27,175 nt of DNA, from positions 1-27,175 of the forward strand of contig DATKLX010000164.1 of NCBI GenBank assembly GCA_035542155.1, read 5' to 3'. Source of the stretch: DATKLX01 sp035542155 (GTDB taxonomy: Bacteria > Chloroflexota > Anaerolineae > Anaerolineales > Anaerolineaceae). Positions 14,771 through 23,105 of this stretch are shown here, piece after piece; position 1 is the first letter of the stretch, and every line of letters starts with the position of its first letter. Made by a program: the position numbers and the translations under genes. A model generated the notes under the pieces. That model was not told the origin of the DNA, ran no database searches, and saw nothing but the letters and a program-made list of their open reading frames with translations.

Positions 14771-15708
14771 GGGAAGGCCTTCAGCAGCTCCTCGCTGTAA
14801 TCCGCGCCGGGGAGCCAGGGGACGAAGTAGCCGCGGTAGCTCTTGCCATCTTTGGTGAAGAAGGCGTCGCCGGTATTGCGCTCGACCGCCGCCAGGTAAT
14901 CCTTCAGCTCCTGGCCCTGGAGCGCGACCGCCCACAGGTGGGTATCGCTCTGTTTATGGTTGAGCAGTGCCGCGTCCAAAAGCCATGCAACGGCTTTCTG
15001 CGCGGGATCCGGCTCGCTCTCCGAGAGGAACAGGGCGGCTTTCTCGGGGACGTAGGGCTCCGCTTTGGGGTGGGTGTAGTTGCTGAGCAGGTCCTTGATG
15101 CCCTCGAAGGCCTGCCTGTCGTTGGCGAAGTCGGCGTAAATCTTGACCTCTTTCAGGCTGTCGTCTGCCTGGCGGATGCGCAGGATGGTGAAAGCCGCGT
15201 CCGCCACGCATTGCTGCTGGTCGCCGTTCTTGGAACCGCAGAAATCCGTATGATTCTCCAGGCGATCGATGCCCAGGTCGCGCACCCTCTGCAGCAGGGC
15301 TGCGCTCTCCTCGGGAGTGAGTTGAGCGATCATGACCTTCTCCTGATCGTAGGTTGCGCCCTCGGCGGTGAAGATGGCGCGCCCGTCGGCGAGCAGGACG
15401 AAGACCGGCGGCCGGCCGAAGACATAAGAGGCCTCGGGGCGGAAGAAGGTGGGCTCGTAGGCCAGCTCGAGGACGACGCCGTCCGGAGTCAGCCGGCTCC
15501 CAACAGGGGTAGCCGCAGGCGGCTGTGGGCTCGGTGGGACCGCGGTCGGGCTGGGTGGTACCGGCGTAGGGCTGGGGGTTGGAGGAACGGGCGTGCTGGC
15601 CGTTGTGGATGTGGGTAATGGCAGGAGTGAGCCCGGCTGGCAGGCCGCCAGCACCAGGGCTGCTACCAGGAAAAAGAATATGGATGGGGTAAGGCGTTTG
15701 GTATTCAT
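14761..15708 (-). CDS. Hypothetical lipoprotein with Pro/Thr-rich linker
   Basis: The 315-residue product has a lipoprotein signal with lipobox LVLAAC (Cys23), followed by a Pro/Ser/Thr-rich linker (about 28-70) typical of surface lipoproteins in Anaerolineae. The mature domain begins near TPDGVVLELAYEPTFF and includes a pair of Cys (CGSKNGDQQQC) that could form a disulfide outside the cell. I do not recognise the family. It is divergent from the SH3-domain lipoprotein at 15894. Confidence 0.8.
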   Translation of the reverse strand: MNTKRLTPSIFFFLVAALVLAACQPGSLLPLPTSTTASTPVPPTPSPTPVPPSPTAVPPSPQPPAATPVGSRLTPDGVVLELAYEPTFFRPEASYVFGRPPVFVLLADGRAIFTAEGATYDQEKVMIAQLTPEESAALLQRVRDLGIDRLENHTDFCGSKNGDQQQCVADAAFTILRIRQADDSLKEVKIYADFANDRQAFEGIKDLLSNYTHPKAEPYVPEKAALFLSESEPDPAQKAVAWLLDAALLNHKQSDTHLWAVALQGQELKDYLAAVERNTGDAFFTKDGKSYRGYFVPWLPGADYSEELLKAFPRP

Positions 15709-15893
15709 TGGGCAACTCTTTTCCGATAAATGTGGTCAAATTCACTTTCTTTCTGGATGACGCTGCATATCCCATTTTGGTTCCCGGGGAACACACTCGC
15801 CCCCAATCTCGTCTAAAATTCCAGGGCTTCATGTAAAATGAATAATCTATACCATGTAGCTGAATCTTCATCTCAAATCTCACAGGTGACCCT

Positions 15894-16736
15894 ATGAACT
15901 GGAAACGAGCGTCGATCGTCCTGCTGATGGCTTTGCTGGCGGTGGGTTGCAACATGCCCGCCCCGGGAGCCAAATCCCCCACCCTCGCGCCGGCCGCCAC
16001 GGCGGCGAAGCCCACCGTGGCGCTCACGGTCATCCCGCCGCAGTTCACGGTGACCCCTGGTGCGTCCCAGCCGTCCGCATCCGCGACCGGAAGCCCAGCG
16101 GAGCCCTCCCAGCCTCCAGCCGCTGCGACCGCGGCCCAGCCGCCCGAGCCTGCCGCCACACAGCCCCCCGCCGCGACCTCCTTTACGCCGTTCACCGCCA
16201 CTTCGACCGTGAACGCGCTCAAGCTGCGCACCGGCCCGGGCTACCTCTTCCCCGCCGCGATGCTGGTCAACCAGGGGGAAAGCCTGACCGTGCGCGGCCG
16301 CTCGCGCGGCGACGAGTGGATCTACGTCAAGGCCAAATCCGGGATCCAGGGCTGGGTCTTCGCCCTGCTGATCCAACCGGAGAAGGATCTCAAGACCGCG
16401 CCCGAGGTCGAGCCGGGCGACGTGCTGGTCGTCCGCGGGCGCCTGGTTGATAAAACCGGCGCGCCGGTCAACGGCGTCCAGTTTGCCCTGATCCAGGGCA
16501 GCGGAGGGGAAGCCCCGCGCACCGACGCGCTCACCGACGCCACCGGCACCTTCTACGCCTTTTTCCCCAGGACCAGCAGCGGCCAATGGTCCGTCTCCTA
16601 TGCGGCCATCTCGTGTACCAGCAAGGTGATGGACCAGAACTGCAACTGCCAGGGCGGGGTGTGCGGGACGGCCAAACCGGCTTCTATCCAGATCACGCTG
16701 CCCCAGGAGGCGACCCTGGAGTTCACCTGGGAATAG
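15894..16736 (+). CDS. Lipoprotein with bacterial SH3 domain
   Basis: The 280-residue lipoprotein has a signal ending in LLAVGC (Cys19), then a long Ala/Pro/Thr linker (about 20-103). A bacterial SH3 (SH3_3) domain follows: VNALKLRTGPGYLFPAAMLVNQGE through GWVFALLIQ. The rest (about 175-280) looks like a carboxypeptidase-regulatory-type beta fold, DVLVVRGRLVDKTGAPVNGVQFAL with TDATGTFYAFFP, and has a Cys-rich insert NCNCQGGVCG. It likely binds cell-envelope polymers or proteins at the surface; ligand unknown. AGGTGA just upstream of the ATG supports the start. The Cys-cluster gene begins eight bases after its stop. Confidence 0.85.
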   Translation: MNWKRASIVLLMALLAVGCNMPAPGAKSPTLAPAATAAKPTVALTVIPPQFTVTPGASQPSASATGSPAEPSQPPAAATAAQPPEPAATQPPAATSFTPFTATSTVNALKLRTGPGYLFPAAMLVNQGESLTVRGRSRGDEWIYVKAKSGIQGWVFALLIQPEKDLKTAPEVEPGDVLVVRGRLVDKTGAPVNGVQFALIQGSGGEAPRTDALTDATGTFYAFFPRTSSGQWSVSYAAISCTSKVMDQNCNCQGGVCGTAKPASIQITLPQEATLEFTWE

Positions 16737-16743
16737 ATCCTCG

Positions 16744-17226
16744 ATGCGCCACAAACAAGATCTCCAGCGGAAATATCCTCCTTCCGAGCCTTGCTCGTGC
16801 GAGGTCTGCCTGAGCTATTGCCAGCGCCCCGGCTGGTGGACGGTCAAAGAGGCGGCCAGCGCGCTGGAAGCCGGCCTGGGCCCGCGGATGATGCTCGAGC
16901 TCTCTCCCGACCACTCGTTTGGAGTGCTCTCGCCGGCCTTCTACGGCTGCGAGGGTTTTTTTGGCTTCAACGAGTACGCTCCCCGTGGCTGCAACTTCCT
17001 CAAGAACGGCCTGTGTGAGCTGCACGGCAGCGGCCGCCAGCCCCTCGAATGCCGTTTCTGCCACCACGACCGGGTGGGCCTGGGCCCCAGATGCCACGCC
17101 GACCTGGAAAAAGATTGGAATACCCCGGCGGGCCAGGCGCTCGTGACGCGCTGGACCCGCCAGATGGGCCTGTGGGACGAGCTGGAGCGGTATGGACTGG
17201 GTAGTCTGAAAGCGAAACTGGACTAG
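16744..17226 (+). CDS. Cys-cluster protein, YkgJ-like
   Basis: The 160-residue protein is rich in Cys. A first cluster is PCSCEVCLSYCQRPGWW (17-33). A later one, GCNFLKNGLCELHGSGRQPLECRFC, matches the CxFL..G.C.lH....PL.CR pattern of YkgJ-type zinc- or iron-chelating domains. No signal peptide is present, so it is probably cytoplasmic. The ATG is eight bases after the lipoprotein stop with no clear ribosome site, suggesting coupling. Function unknown; a metal centre is likely. Confidence 0.75.
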   Translation: MRHKQDLQRKYPPSEPCSCEVCLSYCQRPGWWTVKEAASALEAGLGPRMMLELSPDHSFGVLSPAFYGCEGFFGFNEYAPRGCNFLKNGLCELHGSGRQPLECRFCHHDRVGLGPRCHADLEKDWNTPAGQALVTRWTRQMGLWDELERYGLGSLKAKLD

Positions 17227-17307
17227 CTGACCCTCGCTCGCGCGAAGCGGACGTGGCCGAAGGCGTGGTAGCGGTCGCCACGGGTCGCGCCTTGGGTTTG
17301 AGCGTGC

Positions 17308-17661
17308 TCAGGCCTTGTGCAGCATGTGAAACACCATGTCTGCCATCTGGTGCGGGGTATATGGATTGGGGCTCTCGATCCACCAGATGATCAGTTCCAT
17401 GATCGCCCCGGTGACGTAGCGGGCCATGACGGCCGCGGGCTGGGTGTACTCGGGAAAGAAATGGCGCTCGGTAATCTCCCGCTCGGTCTCGGCGATGAAG
17501 TAATCATAGACCCGGCGGGTGAGAGCAGAAGCGCCCTGGCTGCCGAGCATCAGGCGGTACAGCTCCCGGTTGCGCGCGGCGTGTTCGAAGATGGCCAGGT
17601 AGCCGTAGAAATCGCTGCCGGGGGGCAGCTCGCCGATAAAGCGCTGGCTAATCTCCTGGTC
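17308..17661 (-). pseudogene. TetR-family regulator, C-terminal part only
   Basis: The minus strand encodes a TetR_C-type ligand domain: GELPPGSDFYGYLAIFEHAA, RELYRLMLGSQGASALTRRV, then VMARYVTGAIMELIIWWIE and a final MVFHMLHKA. The DNA-binding helix-turn-helix that should occupy the N-terminal 60-70 residues is missing. Upstream on this strand the frame runs antisense through a hydrolase fragment, so the open frame extending to 18126 is a chimera, not a gene. The breakpoint lies near 17661-17670. A regulator without its HTH is almost certainly non-functional. Confidence 0.75.
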
Positions 17662-18111
17662 GACCTGCCCGGACAGGGAACCCTCCCCGAAGAAGGCCTC
17701 TTCTACCGCGCGGATATGGAAACCCCGCTGCGGGCAGTGGTGGACTGGTTGCTGAGTCGTCCCGAGGTCGCCGCGGACCGCCTGGCAATCTATGGGATCA
17801 GCCTGGGAGAATACATCGTTATGCGCGCCGCGGCGTAAGAAAAACGCAGCGCCGCTTTCGCCGCCAACTCCCCGATCCTTGATTTCCACCGCCTGGCAGT
17901 CGACGCCCTGCCCCAGGTAGTCAGCCGGCTGCATGCCAGCGCACTTGACTCGCTCTATAAAATGGGCGGGCTGCTCGATCCCTCGACGATGATCGCCATC
18001 GAGCACTTTATCCACTCTATCGGGGAGGAGCGGCCTTCGGGGGCGATCGAAAAAATGAAGACCTGGACCGTGGACCCGGCCTCGATCAGCCGCCCGGTGC
18101 TGTGCATGCTG
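17662..18111 (+). pseudogene. Alpha/beta hydrolase fragment with in-frame stop
   Basis: Plus-strand translation gives DLPGQGTLPEEGL, ETPLRAVVDWLLSRPEV and RLAIYGISLGEYIVMRAAA, the nucleophile-elbow region (GISLG) of a peptidase/esterase-type alpha/beta hydrolase. A TAA at 17836-17838 interrupts it. In the same frame the sequence continues as EKRSAAFAANSPILDFHRL and on to SISRPVLCML-like sequence (ASISRPVLCML) near 18111. Family pattern suggests a Tyr codon became TAA. Both ends are missing: the N-terminus at the junction with the TetR remnant and the C-terminus (His of the triad) after 18111. Confidence 0.75.
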
Positions 18112-18172
18112 CCAGTACCCAGGCAAGGTTTCCTCCGGCTAGAAATTGAGCAGGAAGAAAAAAAGCCAAACA

Positions 18173-18244
18173 GTAACGATCGAGCTGGTGCGCGGCGGCC
18201 GGACCATGCAGATCCAGGTGACACTGGCAGGGACAAAGCGATAG
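18173..18244 (+). pseudogene. C-terminal scrap resembling a PDZ domain
   Basis: A short frame reads VTIELVRGGRTMQIQVTLAG followed by TKR and TAG. This resembles the last strands of PDZ domains at the C-terminus of HtrA-type proteases (V.l.v.R.G....v.v.L). Only 23 codons remain. The match is short, so the assignment is tentative. Confidence 0.4.
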
Positions 18245-18255
18245 CAGGTCGCCCC

Positions 18256-19155
18256 CTACTTTTTCATGGTCTGGGCGATGGCTTCCAATAATTCTGCGGG
18301 GAGGGGGTTCACCCCGCCGAGCAGCTCGGCGAAGGTGAGTGTCTTGGCAACGTGCTCGAGCCGCTCGAGGCGGATGAGGGCCTCGTCGAGGTCCCTGCCG
18401 AGGGTCAGGCTGCCGTGGTTGCGGATGAGGATCACGTCGTGGGCGCCGACCAGCCCGCGGATGGCTTCGGCGTTCTGGGTCGAGGAGGGCATGGAGAAGC
18501 CGGTGATGGGCACGCTGCCGAAGGACATGGCCGCTTCGGGGATGACGTCCATGCGGATCTGGCCCCTGGAGATGGCCAGGGCGTTGGCGAAGATCAGGTG
18601 GGTGTGGATGACCGCGCGCACGTCGGGGCGTTGGCGGTAGACCTCGAGGTGCATGGGCTGCTCGGAGGTGGGCCTGAGCGCCGGGTCGGCGGCGGGCCTG
18701 ACCAGGTTGCCTTCGGGGTCGATGACCAGCAGCTCGCCGGGCTGGATGCGGCCCTTGGAGACGCCCGAGGGGGTGATGAGGATGTTCCCATCCGGCAGGC
18801 GGACGGAGATGTTGCCGTCGTTGGAGACCATCAACCCGCTCTGGTAGGCGAGACGCCCGGTCTCGACGATTGCGGCGCGCAGAGCCGCCTCGGGGGTCTG
18901 CGGGGTGAAGCGCAGCAGGTTGCGCCCAGACTGCGCCGCCAGAGAGGTGCCTGGCGCCGACGTGCGGGACAGGTAGGGGCGCAGCGGGGCGGCGGGCGGC
19001 TGGTCCGGCCCCGCCTGGAGGAGGGTGATGCCCAGGGCGCGGGCCTTTTCGTAGGCCAGGTCGGTGAGGAAGGTGTCCTCGCTGAGAACGAGGATGGTCT
19101 CGCCGCGGCGGGCGTGGTCTTCGATATCGCGGTCGGTCAGGATGGTCTTGGGCAT
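18256..19155 (-). CDS. Class II aldolase/adducin-family protein with extra N-terminal domain
   Basis: Class II aldolases cleave sugar phosphates such as fuculose-1-phosphate using zinc. The aldolase domain (about 88-285) shows SNDGNISVRL, the catalytic-type Glu165 in PTSEQPMH, zinc ligands His184 and His186 in VIHTHLIFA and His247 in IRNHGSLTLG. The first ~50 residues (ILTDRDIEDHARRGETILVL, then TFLTDLAYEKARALGITLL) form a small domain resembling segments found in bacterial microcompartment-associated proteins; no shell genes are nearby. Residues 50-85 look like a linker. A TATAAT lies 11 bases before the ATG and no ribosome site is visible, so the mRNA may be nearly leaderless. Substrate unknown. 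Confidence 0.88.
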   Translation of the reverse strand: MPKTILTDRDIEDHARRGETILVLSEDTFLTDLAYEKARALGITLLQAGPDQPPAAPLRPYLSRTSAPGTSLAAQSGRNLLRFTPQTPEAALRAAIVETGRLAYQSGLMVSNDGNISVRLPDGNILITPSGVSKGRIQPGELLVIDPEGNLVRPAADPALRPTSEQPMHLEVYRQRPDVRAVIHTHLIFANALAISRGQIRMDVIPEAAMSFGSVPITGFSMPSSTQNAEAIRGLVGAHDVILIRNHGSLTLGRDLDEALIRLERLEHVAKTLTFAELLGGVNPLPAELLEAIAQTMKK

Positions 19156-19166
19156 ACGTTGAATGA

Positions 19167-19172
19167 ATTATA
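19167..19172 (-). promoter_or_regulatory. Perfect -10 element close to the aldolase start
   Basis: Minus-strand TATAAT ends 11 bases before the ATG at 19155. The expected transcript would begin about five bases before the start codon. No good -35 is seen (TTCTCG at 17-base spacing). Confidence 0.5.
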
Positions 19173-19277
19173 TACCAGGAAGGAGAGGATCGAGAACCGA
19201 GAACCGGACCGCAGATTATGCTGATGATGCAGATATTTATTGTGGATCGGAACCTTTGGGTGGCTTCCGGCGTAGAT

Positions 19278-19283
19278 TATAAT
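19278..19283 (+). promoter_or_regulatory. Candidate -10 for the 19313-20852 unit
   Basis: TATAAT at 19278-19283 with a weak TTTGGG at 17-base spacing. It would give a 5' leader of about 25 bases before the GTG of the serine hydrolase remnant, and could now drive the downstream hydrolase gene. Confidence 0.4.
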
Positions 19284-19312
19284 AAGAAATTCTCCTCCTC
19301 ACAAGCAATCTC

Positions 19313-19543
19313 GTGAAGCAACTGTTCGGTTTCCTCGTCATGGCAGGAATGATTCCTGGGAGCTGGAGTTGTGGGGGGCAGGCGGCTTCGCTGGCGCCGA
19401 CCACTGCGCCCACGCCTGGGTGGGTTACCTGGCCCCTGCCGGACTGGCACGAGTCCATGCCTGAGGAGCAAGGCGTGGACTCGGCAAACGATCGAATACC
19501 AAGAGCATCAGTAGTAAGAATGAAAGGAGTCCCACATGGTTGA
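19313..19543 (+). pseudogene. Lipoprotein-type N-terminus of a serine hydrolase, truncated
   Basis: A GTG-started frame gives a lipoprotein signal ending in SWSCGG, a short Ala/Pro/Thr linker and PEEQGVDSAND. The phrase PEEQGxDS near the start of the mature part is common in beta-lactamase-type serine hydrolases. After about 55 residues the similarity stops and the frame ends at 19543, inside the next gene. There is no catalytic SxxK. I read it as the leftover head of such a hydrolase; a short functional leader peptide is possible but less likely. Confidence 0.5.
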
Positions 19544-20852
19544 CGTAATCCTTTTGATCGCTGTACTTGTTGAGGTTGCTTTCGCGAGCTACTGCATCGC
19601 GACCAGGTCCAACCAGGGGCGGGTGCGCAATTACCTCCGTGTTGGCGCACTGGCGGCGTTCGTGCTCCTCGCGCTCGCGTTCGTCATCCAGTGGGGCTTG
19701 CGCTGGTATGGGCTGGCGCTCTTGCTTCTCATCTGGGCGATCCTGGGCGTGGTGGGGCTGGTTCGCAACCAGGAATCCGGCAGAGAATTTCAGACCGGCG
19801 CCGCTGTTCGCCAGGCGGTTGGGACGCTGCTGCTGGTCTTCCTCGTTTCGATCCCCGCCCTGATCTTCCCGCAATACCAACTGCCCAAACCGACCGGTTC
19901 GCACCAGGTCGCCACCGTCACCTATACCTACATAGACCCAAGCCGGGTAGATACCTTTAGCAAAACGGGCGAAAACCGGGCCGTCACCGTGGAGTTCTGG
20001 TATCCCCAGGCTGCTTCCGGGAAATATCCCCTGGTGGTGTTTTCCCACGGGTCATTCGGGACGAGAACCAGCAACACCTCCACGTTTTTAAACCTGGCCA
20101 GCAACGGCTATGTAGTCTGCTCGATCGACCATCCTCACCAGTCGCTGCTCGCCAGGGGCGCCAACGGCCGCATGGTCACCATCGATCCGGGGTTTGTTCA
20201 GAGCGTCGTCAACGCCAACGCCGGAAAATATGACGAGGTGACCGACTTCCAGCTCGAGACCGAGTGGATGAAGCCGCGCATCGCGGACATCCATTTCGTC
20301 CTGAACACGGTCCTCGCCGATGCCCGCGGAGCCAGCTCAGATCCGGTCTACCAGATCATCGATACGGAGAAAATCGGATTGATAGGCCACAGCCTGGGCG
20401 CGGAATCGGCCGCGCAGGTGGCTCGCGAGCGGAACGACGTCAAGGCGGTGGTCAACCTGGACGCCGATCTGCACGGCGAATACGTGGACAGCGGGAATGG
20501 TCAGTATGTTCCGAACCAGCAGCTTTATCCGGTGCCGATCCTGACCATTCTCTCGGATACCCTGGTGCGCCTGATCGACGCGGTCCCGAACGCGAACACG
20601 GTCATCGCGGTCAAGCACGTCACTGCCACCGCCCCGGATGCCTACGAGATCGATCTCCCGGGTACGGACCATATGAGCATGACCGACGTACCGCTGATGT
20701 CGCCGTTTCTGGTGTGGGTGATCAACAGCTCGGTGCCGAAAGCCGGCGGGGTGGAGGTGGATCCTTACGCCACGCTGCAGACGATGAACCAGGACGTGCT
20801 GGTGTTTTTCAATGTATATCTGAAGGGCCAGGGGACATTCAGTCCTCAGTAG
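19536..20852 (+). CDS. Membrane-anchored alpha/beta hydrolase (PAF-acetylhydrolase-like)
   Basis: The 438-residue protein has about four N-terminal membrane helices (about 3-22, 36-52, 57-77, 94-112), then an extracytoplasmic alpha/beta hydrolase domain. EFWYPQAASGKYPLVVFSHG (153-172) and IGLIGHSLGAES with nucleophile Ser286 resemble the platelet-activating-factor acetylhydrolase/esterase group. Asp309 or nearby (VNLDAD) and His in LPGTDHMSM are candidates for the rest of the triad. The ATG at 19536 has GGAG eight bases upstream. Its start overlaps the serine hydrolase remnant by 8 bases. Substrate unknown; lipid or ester hydrolysis at the membrane is a reasonable guess. Confidence 0.85.
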   Translation: MVDVILLIAVLVEVAFASYCIATRSNQGRVRNYLRVGALAAFVLLALAFVIQWGLRWYGLALLLLIWAILGVVGLVRNQESGREFQTGAAVRQAVGTLLLVFLVSIPALIFPQYQLPKPTGSHQVATVTYTYIDPSRVDTFSKTGENRAVTVEFWYPQAASGKYPLVVFSHGSFGTRTSNTSTFLNLASNGYVVCSIDHPHQSLLARGANGRMVTIDPGFVQSVVNANAGKYDEVTDFQLETEWMKPRIADIHFVLNTVLADARGASSDPVYQIIDTEKIGLIGHSLGAESAAQVARERNDVKAVVNLDADLHGEYVDSGNGQYVPNQQLYPVPILTILSDTLVRLIDAVPNANTVIAVKHVTATAPDAYEIDLPGTDHMSMTDVPLMSPFLVWVINSSVPKAGGVEVDPYATLQTMNQDVLVFFNVYLKGQGTFSPQ

Positions 20853-20919
20853 AAAAAACGAGAACAGACAGGGTCTTTTTTGTTTACAAAATGGATCGAT
20901 ATCGTCTTTGTTCCGATGT

Positions 20920-20925
20920 TATAAT
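20920..20925 (+). promoter_or_regulatory. Consensus -10 for the SDR gene
   Basis: TATAAT at 20920-20925. No -35 match at 16-18 bases. Transcription would begin near 20932, leaving about 24 bases before the ATG at 20956. Confidence 0.5.
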
Positions 20926-20955
20926 CGAGGGCGGGAAGGAATGATAGTGGAGAGC

Positions 20956-21705
20956 ATGGCAGAAAAAGTGATTGTCATCACCGGCGCGAGCAGTGGAATT
21001 GGAGCTGAGCTGGCGCGGCAGTTAGGCCGGCGGGGTGACAAAGTCGTCCTGGCTGCCCGGCGTGAGGCGGAGCTGAGTCGGGTCGCGGAGGAAATCGGTC
21101 CAAACGCGCTGGCCGTGGTCACCGATGTGACCCGTCGATCGGATGTGGAGCGGCTGCGCGACGAAGCGCTGCGCGCCTTTGGGCGGCTGGACGTGTGGGT
21201 CAACAACGCGGGACGAGGGATCACGAGGCCGGTGCTGGACCTGACCGACGAAGAATTCGACAGCATGATCGCGCTCAACACCAAGGCAGCGCTCTATGGG
21301 ATGCAGGCGATCGCTCCGTATTTCAAGCAGCGCGGCGCGGGCCACGTCATCAACGTCTCGTCCATGCTGGGGCGGGTGCCTTTTGCCAGCTACCGCTCGG
21401 CGTATAACGCGGCAAAAGCGGCGCTGAACAGCCTGACGACCAATGCGCGGATGGACCTGGAGAAGGAGTATCCCAATATTCACGTGTCGCTGGTATTGCC
21501 GCCCGTGGTGACGACCGAGTTTGCCGACCATGCACTGCACGGGACGCCGGTCCTGCCGACGGGGCGCGGCCCTGCGGCTCAATCCGCGGAGCAGGTCGCG
21601 GCGGCGATGGTCGAGTTGATCGACCATCCGCGCCCCGAGCTGTATACCTCGCCGGAAGGATCCCGGCGCGTGGCGAAGTATTATACGGTAGAAGAAAGAG
21701 AGTAG
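20956..21705 (+). CDS. Short-chain dehydrogenase/reductase
   Basis: The 249-residue SDR uses NAD(P)H to reduce or oxidise a carbonyl/alcohol; substrate unknown. Motifs: TGASSGIG (9-16) cofactor loop, NNAG (83-86), NVSS with the catalytic Ser135/136, and YNAAK with Tyr150 and Lys154. Arg35/36 after LAA suggests NADPH preference, which is inference. I chose ATG 20956 (MAEKVIVITG); ATG 20941 would put the GGAAGGA site too close and near the predicted transcript start. It stands between the membrane hydrolase and the BNR-repeat gene, all on the plus strand. Confidence 0.92.
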   Translation: MAEKVIVITGASSGIGAELARQLGRRGDKVVLAARREAELSRVAEEIGPNALAVVTDVTRRSDVERLRDEALRAFGRLDVWVNNAGRGITRPVLDLTDEEFDSMIALNTKAALYGMQAIAPYFKQRGAGHVINVSSMLGRVPFASYRSAYNAAKAALNSLTTNARMDLEKEYPNIHVSLVLPPVVTTEFADHALHGTPVLPTGRGPAAQSAEQVAAAMVELIDHPRPELYTSPEGSRRVAKYYTVEERE

Positions 21706-21778
21706 AGAGCCGTGGGTCTCAAAGACTGGTCTCCGTTCTCCGCTTTCAGTTCTCGGTAGTTTTTACAGGAGGTGGGAG

Positions 21779-22753
21779 ATGATCTACCTGGCGACGAATG
21801 AGGGTTTGGTGGTGGGCGAGAAAGACGGGGAAGCGGGCTGGCGGGTGGTGCGCCGCGGGTTGGAGGGCAAGCGCGTGACCAGCGTGATCGCCCGCGAAGG
21901 CGCCATCCTGGCCGGGACGCGAGATGGTATCTTCCGCTCGGATGACGGCGGGCTGACCTGGCGGGAGGCCACCGTGGGGCTCACCCACCGCCTCGTACGC
22001 TGGATCGCGTTCCGCCCGGACGTCTCGGACTTCGAGTTTGCCGGGACGGAGCCGGCGGGGATCTTCCTCTCCGAGGACGGGGCGAATTCCTGGCGCGAGA
22101 TCCCCGAGGTGGCGCGGCTGCGCGACGAGCACCACTGGTTCTTGCCCTACTCGCCCGAGGCCGGCTGCGTGCGCGGTTTCGCTTTTTACGGGTCGCGAGC
22201 CTATGCGGCGGTCGAGGTGGGCGGGGTGCTGCGCTCCGACGACGGCGGGTATCACTGGGACCTGGCGGCCGGCAGCGACGGCAACCCGGACCTCAAAGGA
22301 CCACCCGAGCCGTTCATTTACCCCGACCTGCACTCGATTGAAGTCCATCCCTCCTCGGCGGATTTGGTCCTCGCGCCGACCGGGGGCGGATTCTACCGCT
22401 CGACCGACGGCGGGGCGACCTGGAAGCTGCTCTACGACTGCTACGTCCGCGCCGTGTGGCTCGATCCGGCGGTCCCGAAGCACTTTCTCCTCGGCCCGGC
22501 GGATCACGTCGAGCGGAATGGGCGGATCGAAGAGAGCGTCGACGGCGGGGCGACCTGGCAGCCGGCCTCGGGCGGGCTGAACGTCCCCTGGCCGCACCAC
22601 ATGGTCGAGCGCTTTACCCGGATCGGCGACGATCTGCTGGCGGTGCTCTCCAACGGACAGTTGCTCGCCGCGCCGGTTGGACGGTGGGAGTGGCGGGCGA
22701 TCTTCCCAGACGTGGCCGGGATCAACGCGGTGACCGAGGAAGTGAATGTCTGA
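21779..22753 (+). CDS. BNR/Asp-box repeat beta-propeller protein
   Basis: The 324-residue protein has five Asp boxes (SxDGGxTW): SDDGGLTW (54-61), SEDGANSW (98-105), SDDGGYHW (153-160), STDGGATW (208-215) and SVDGGATW (253-260). This predicts a beta-propeller like those of sialidases, Vps10-type and plant photosystem II assembly factors. No signal peptide or membrane helix is seen, and sialidase catalytic residues are not evident, so it is not called a glycosidase. AGGAGGTGGGAG directly precedes the ATG. Its stop overlaps the start of the YdeI-like gene by 8 bases (ATGTCTGA). Confidence 0.85.
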   Translation: MIYLATNEGLVVGEKDGEAGWRVVRRGLEGKRVTSVIAREGAILAGTRDGIFRSDDGGLTWREATVGLTHRLVRWIAFRPDVSDFEFAGTEPAGIFLSEDGANSWREIPEVARLRDEHHWFLPYSPEAGCVRGFAFYGSRAYAAVEVGGVLRSDDGGYHWDLAAGSDGNPDLKGPPEPFIYPDLHSIEVHPSSADLVLAPTGGGFYRSTDGGATWKLLYDCYVRAVWLDPAVPKHFLLGPADHVERNGRIEESVDGGATWQPASGGLNVPWPHHMVERFTRIGDDLLAVLSNGQLLAAPVGRWEWRAIFPDVAGINAVTEEVNV

Positions 22754-23105
22754 GCTTCCTCCCAATGCGGTCCTCGCGGAGACGCGCGAGGACTGGCGCG
22801 CCTGGCTCGCAGCGCATCACACCCAGGCCGGGGGCGTGTGGCTGGTGCTCCACAAAAAAGGCAGCGGCAAAGAGGGCCTGGAATACGCCGGGGCGGTCGA
22901 AGAAGCGCTGTGTTTTGGCTGGATCGACAGCAAAGGGAACTTGCTCGACGACGAGCGCTGGCTGCTGTGGATGGCCCCGCGCAAGAAGAAAACCGGCTGG
23001 TCGCAGGTCAACAAGGAGCGCATCCAGCGCATGATCGCCGCGAGAAAGATGACACCGGCCGGCCTGGCCAGGATAACGAACGCCCGACCTGGATGTTCAG
23101 CATGA
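22746..23105 (+). pseudogene. YdeI/OmpD-associated family protein, C-terminally truncated
   Basis: The first ~108 residues fit the YdeI/OmpD-associated family: TREDWRAWLAAHHTQAGGVW, LEYAGAVEEALCFGWIDSKG and RKKKTGWSQVNKERIQRMI, then RKMTPAGLARI. Full-length members are near 190 residues; here the frame leaves the family at about 23085 and ends with a short unrelated tail. The loss coincides with the start of AT-richer sequence encoding the tail of another protein. The start overlaps the BNR gene. The remaining domain might fold, but it is probably a broken gene. Confidence 0.75.

Noticed and set aside
17308..18126. A single 272-residue minus-strand protein
   Set aside because: Only its last ~118 residues look like TetR; the rest is antisense to a recognisable plus-strand hydrolase fragment.
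20853..20880. Terminator after the membrane hydrolase
   Set aside because: A-rich and T-rich stretches are present but there is no real stem between them.
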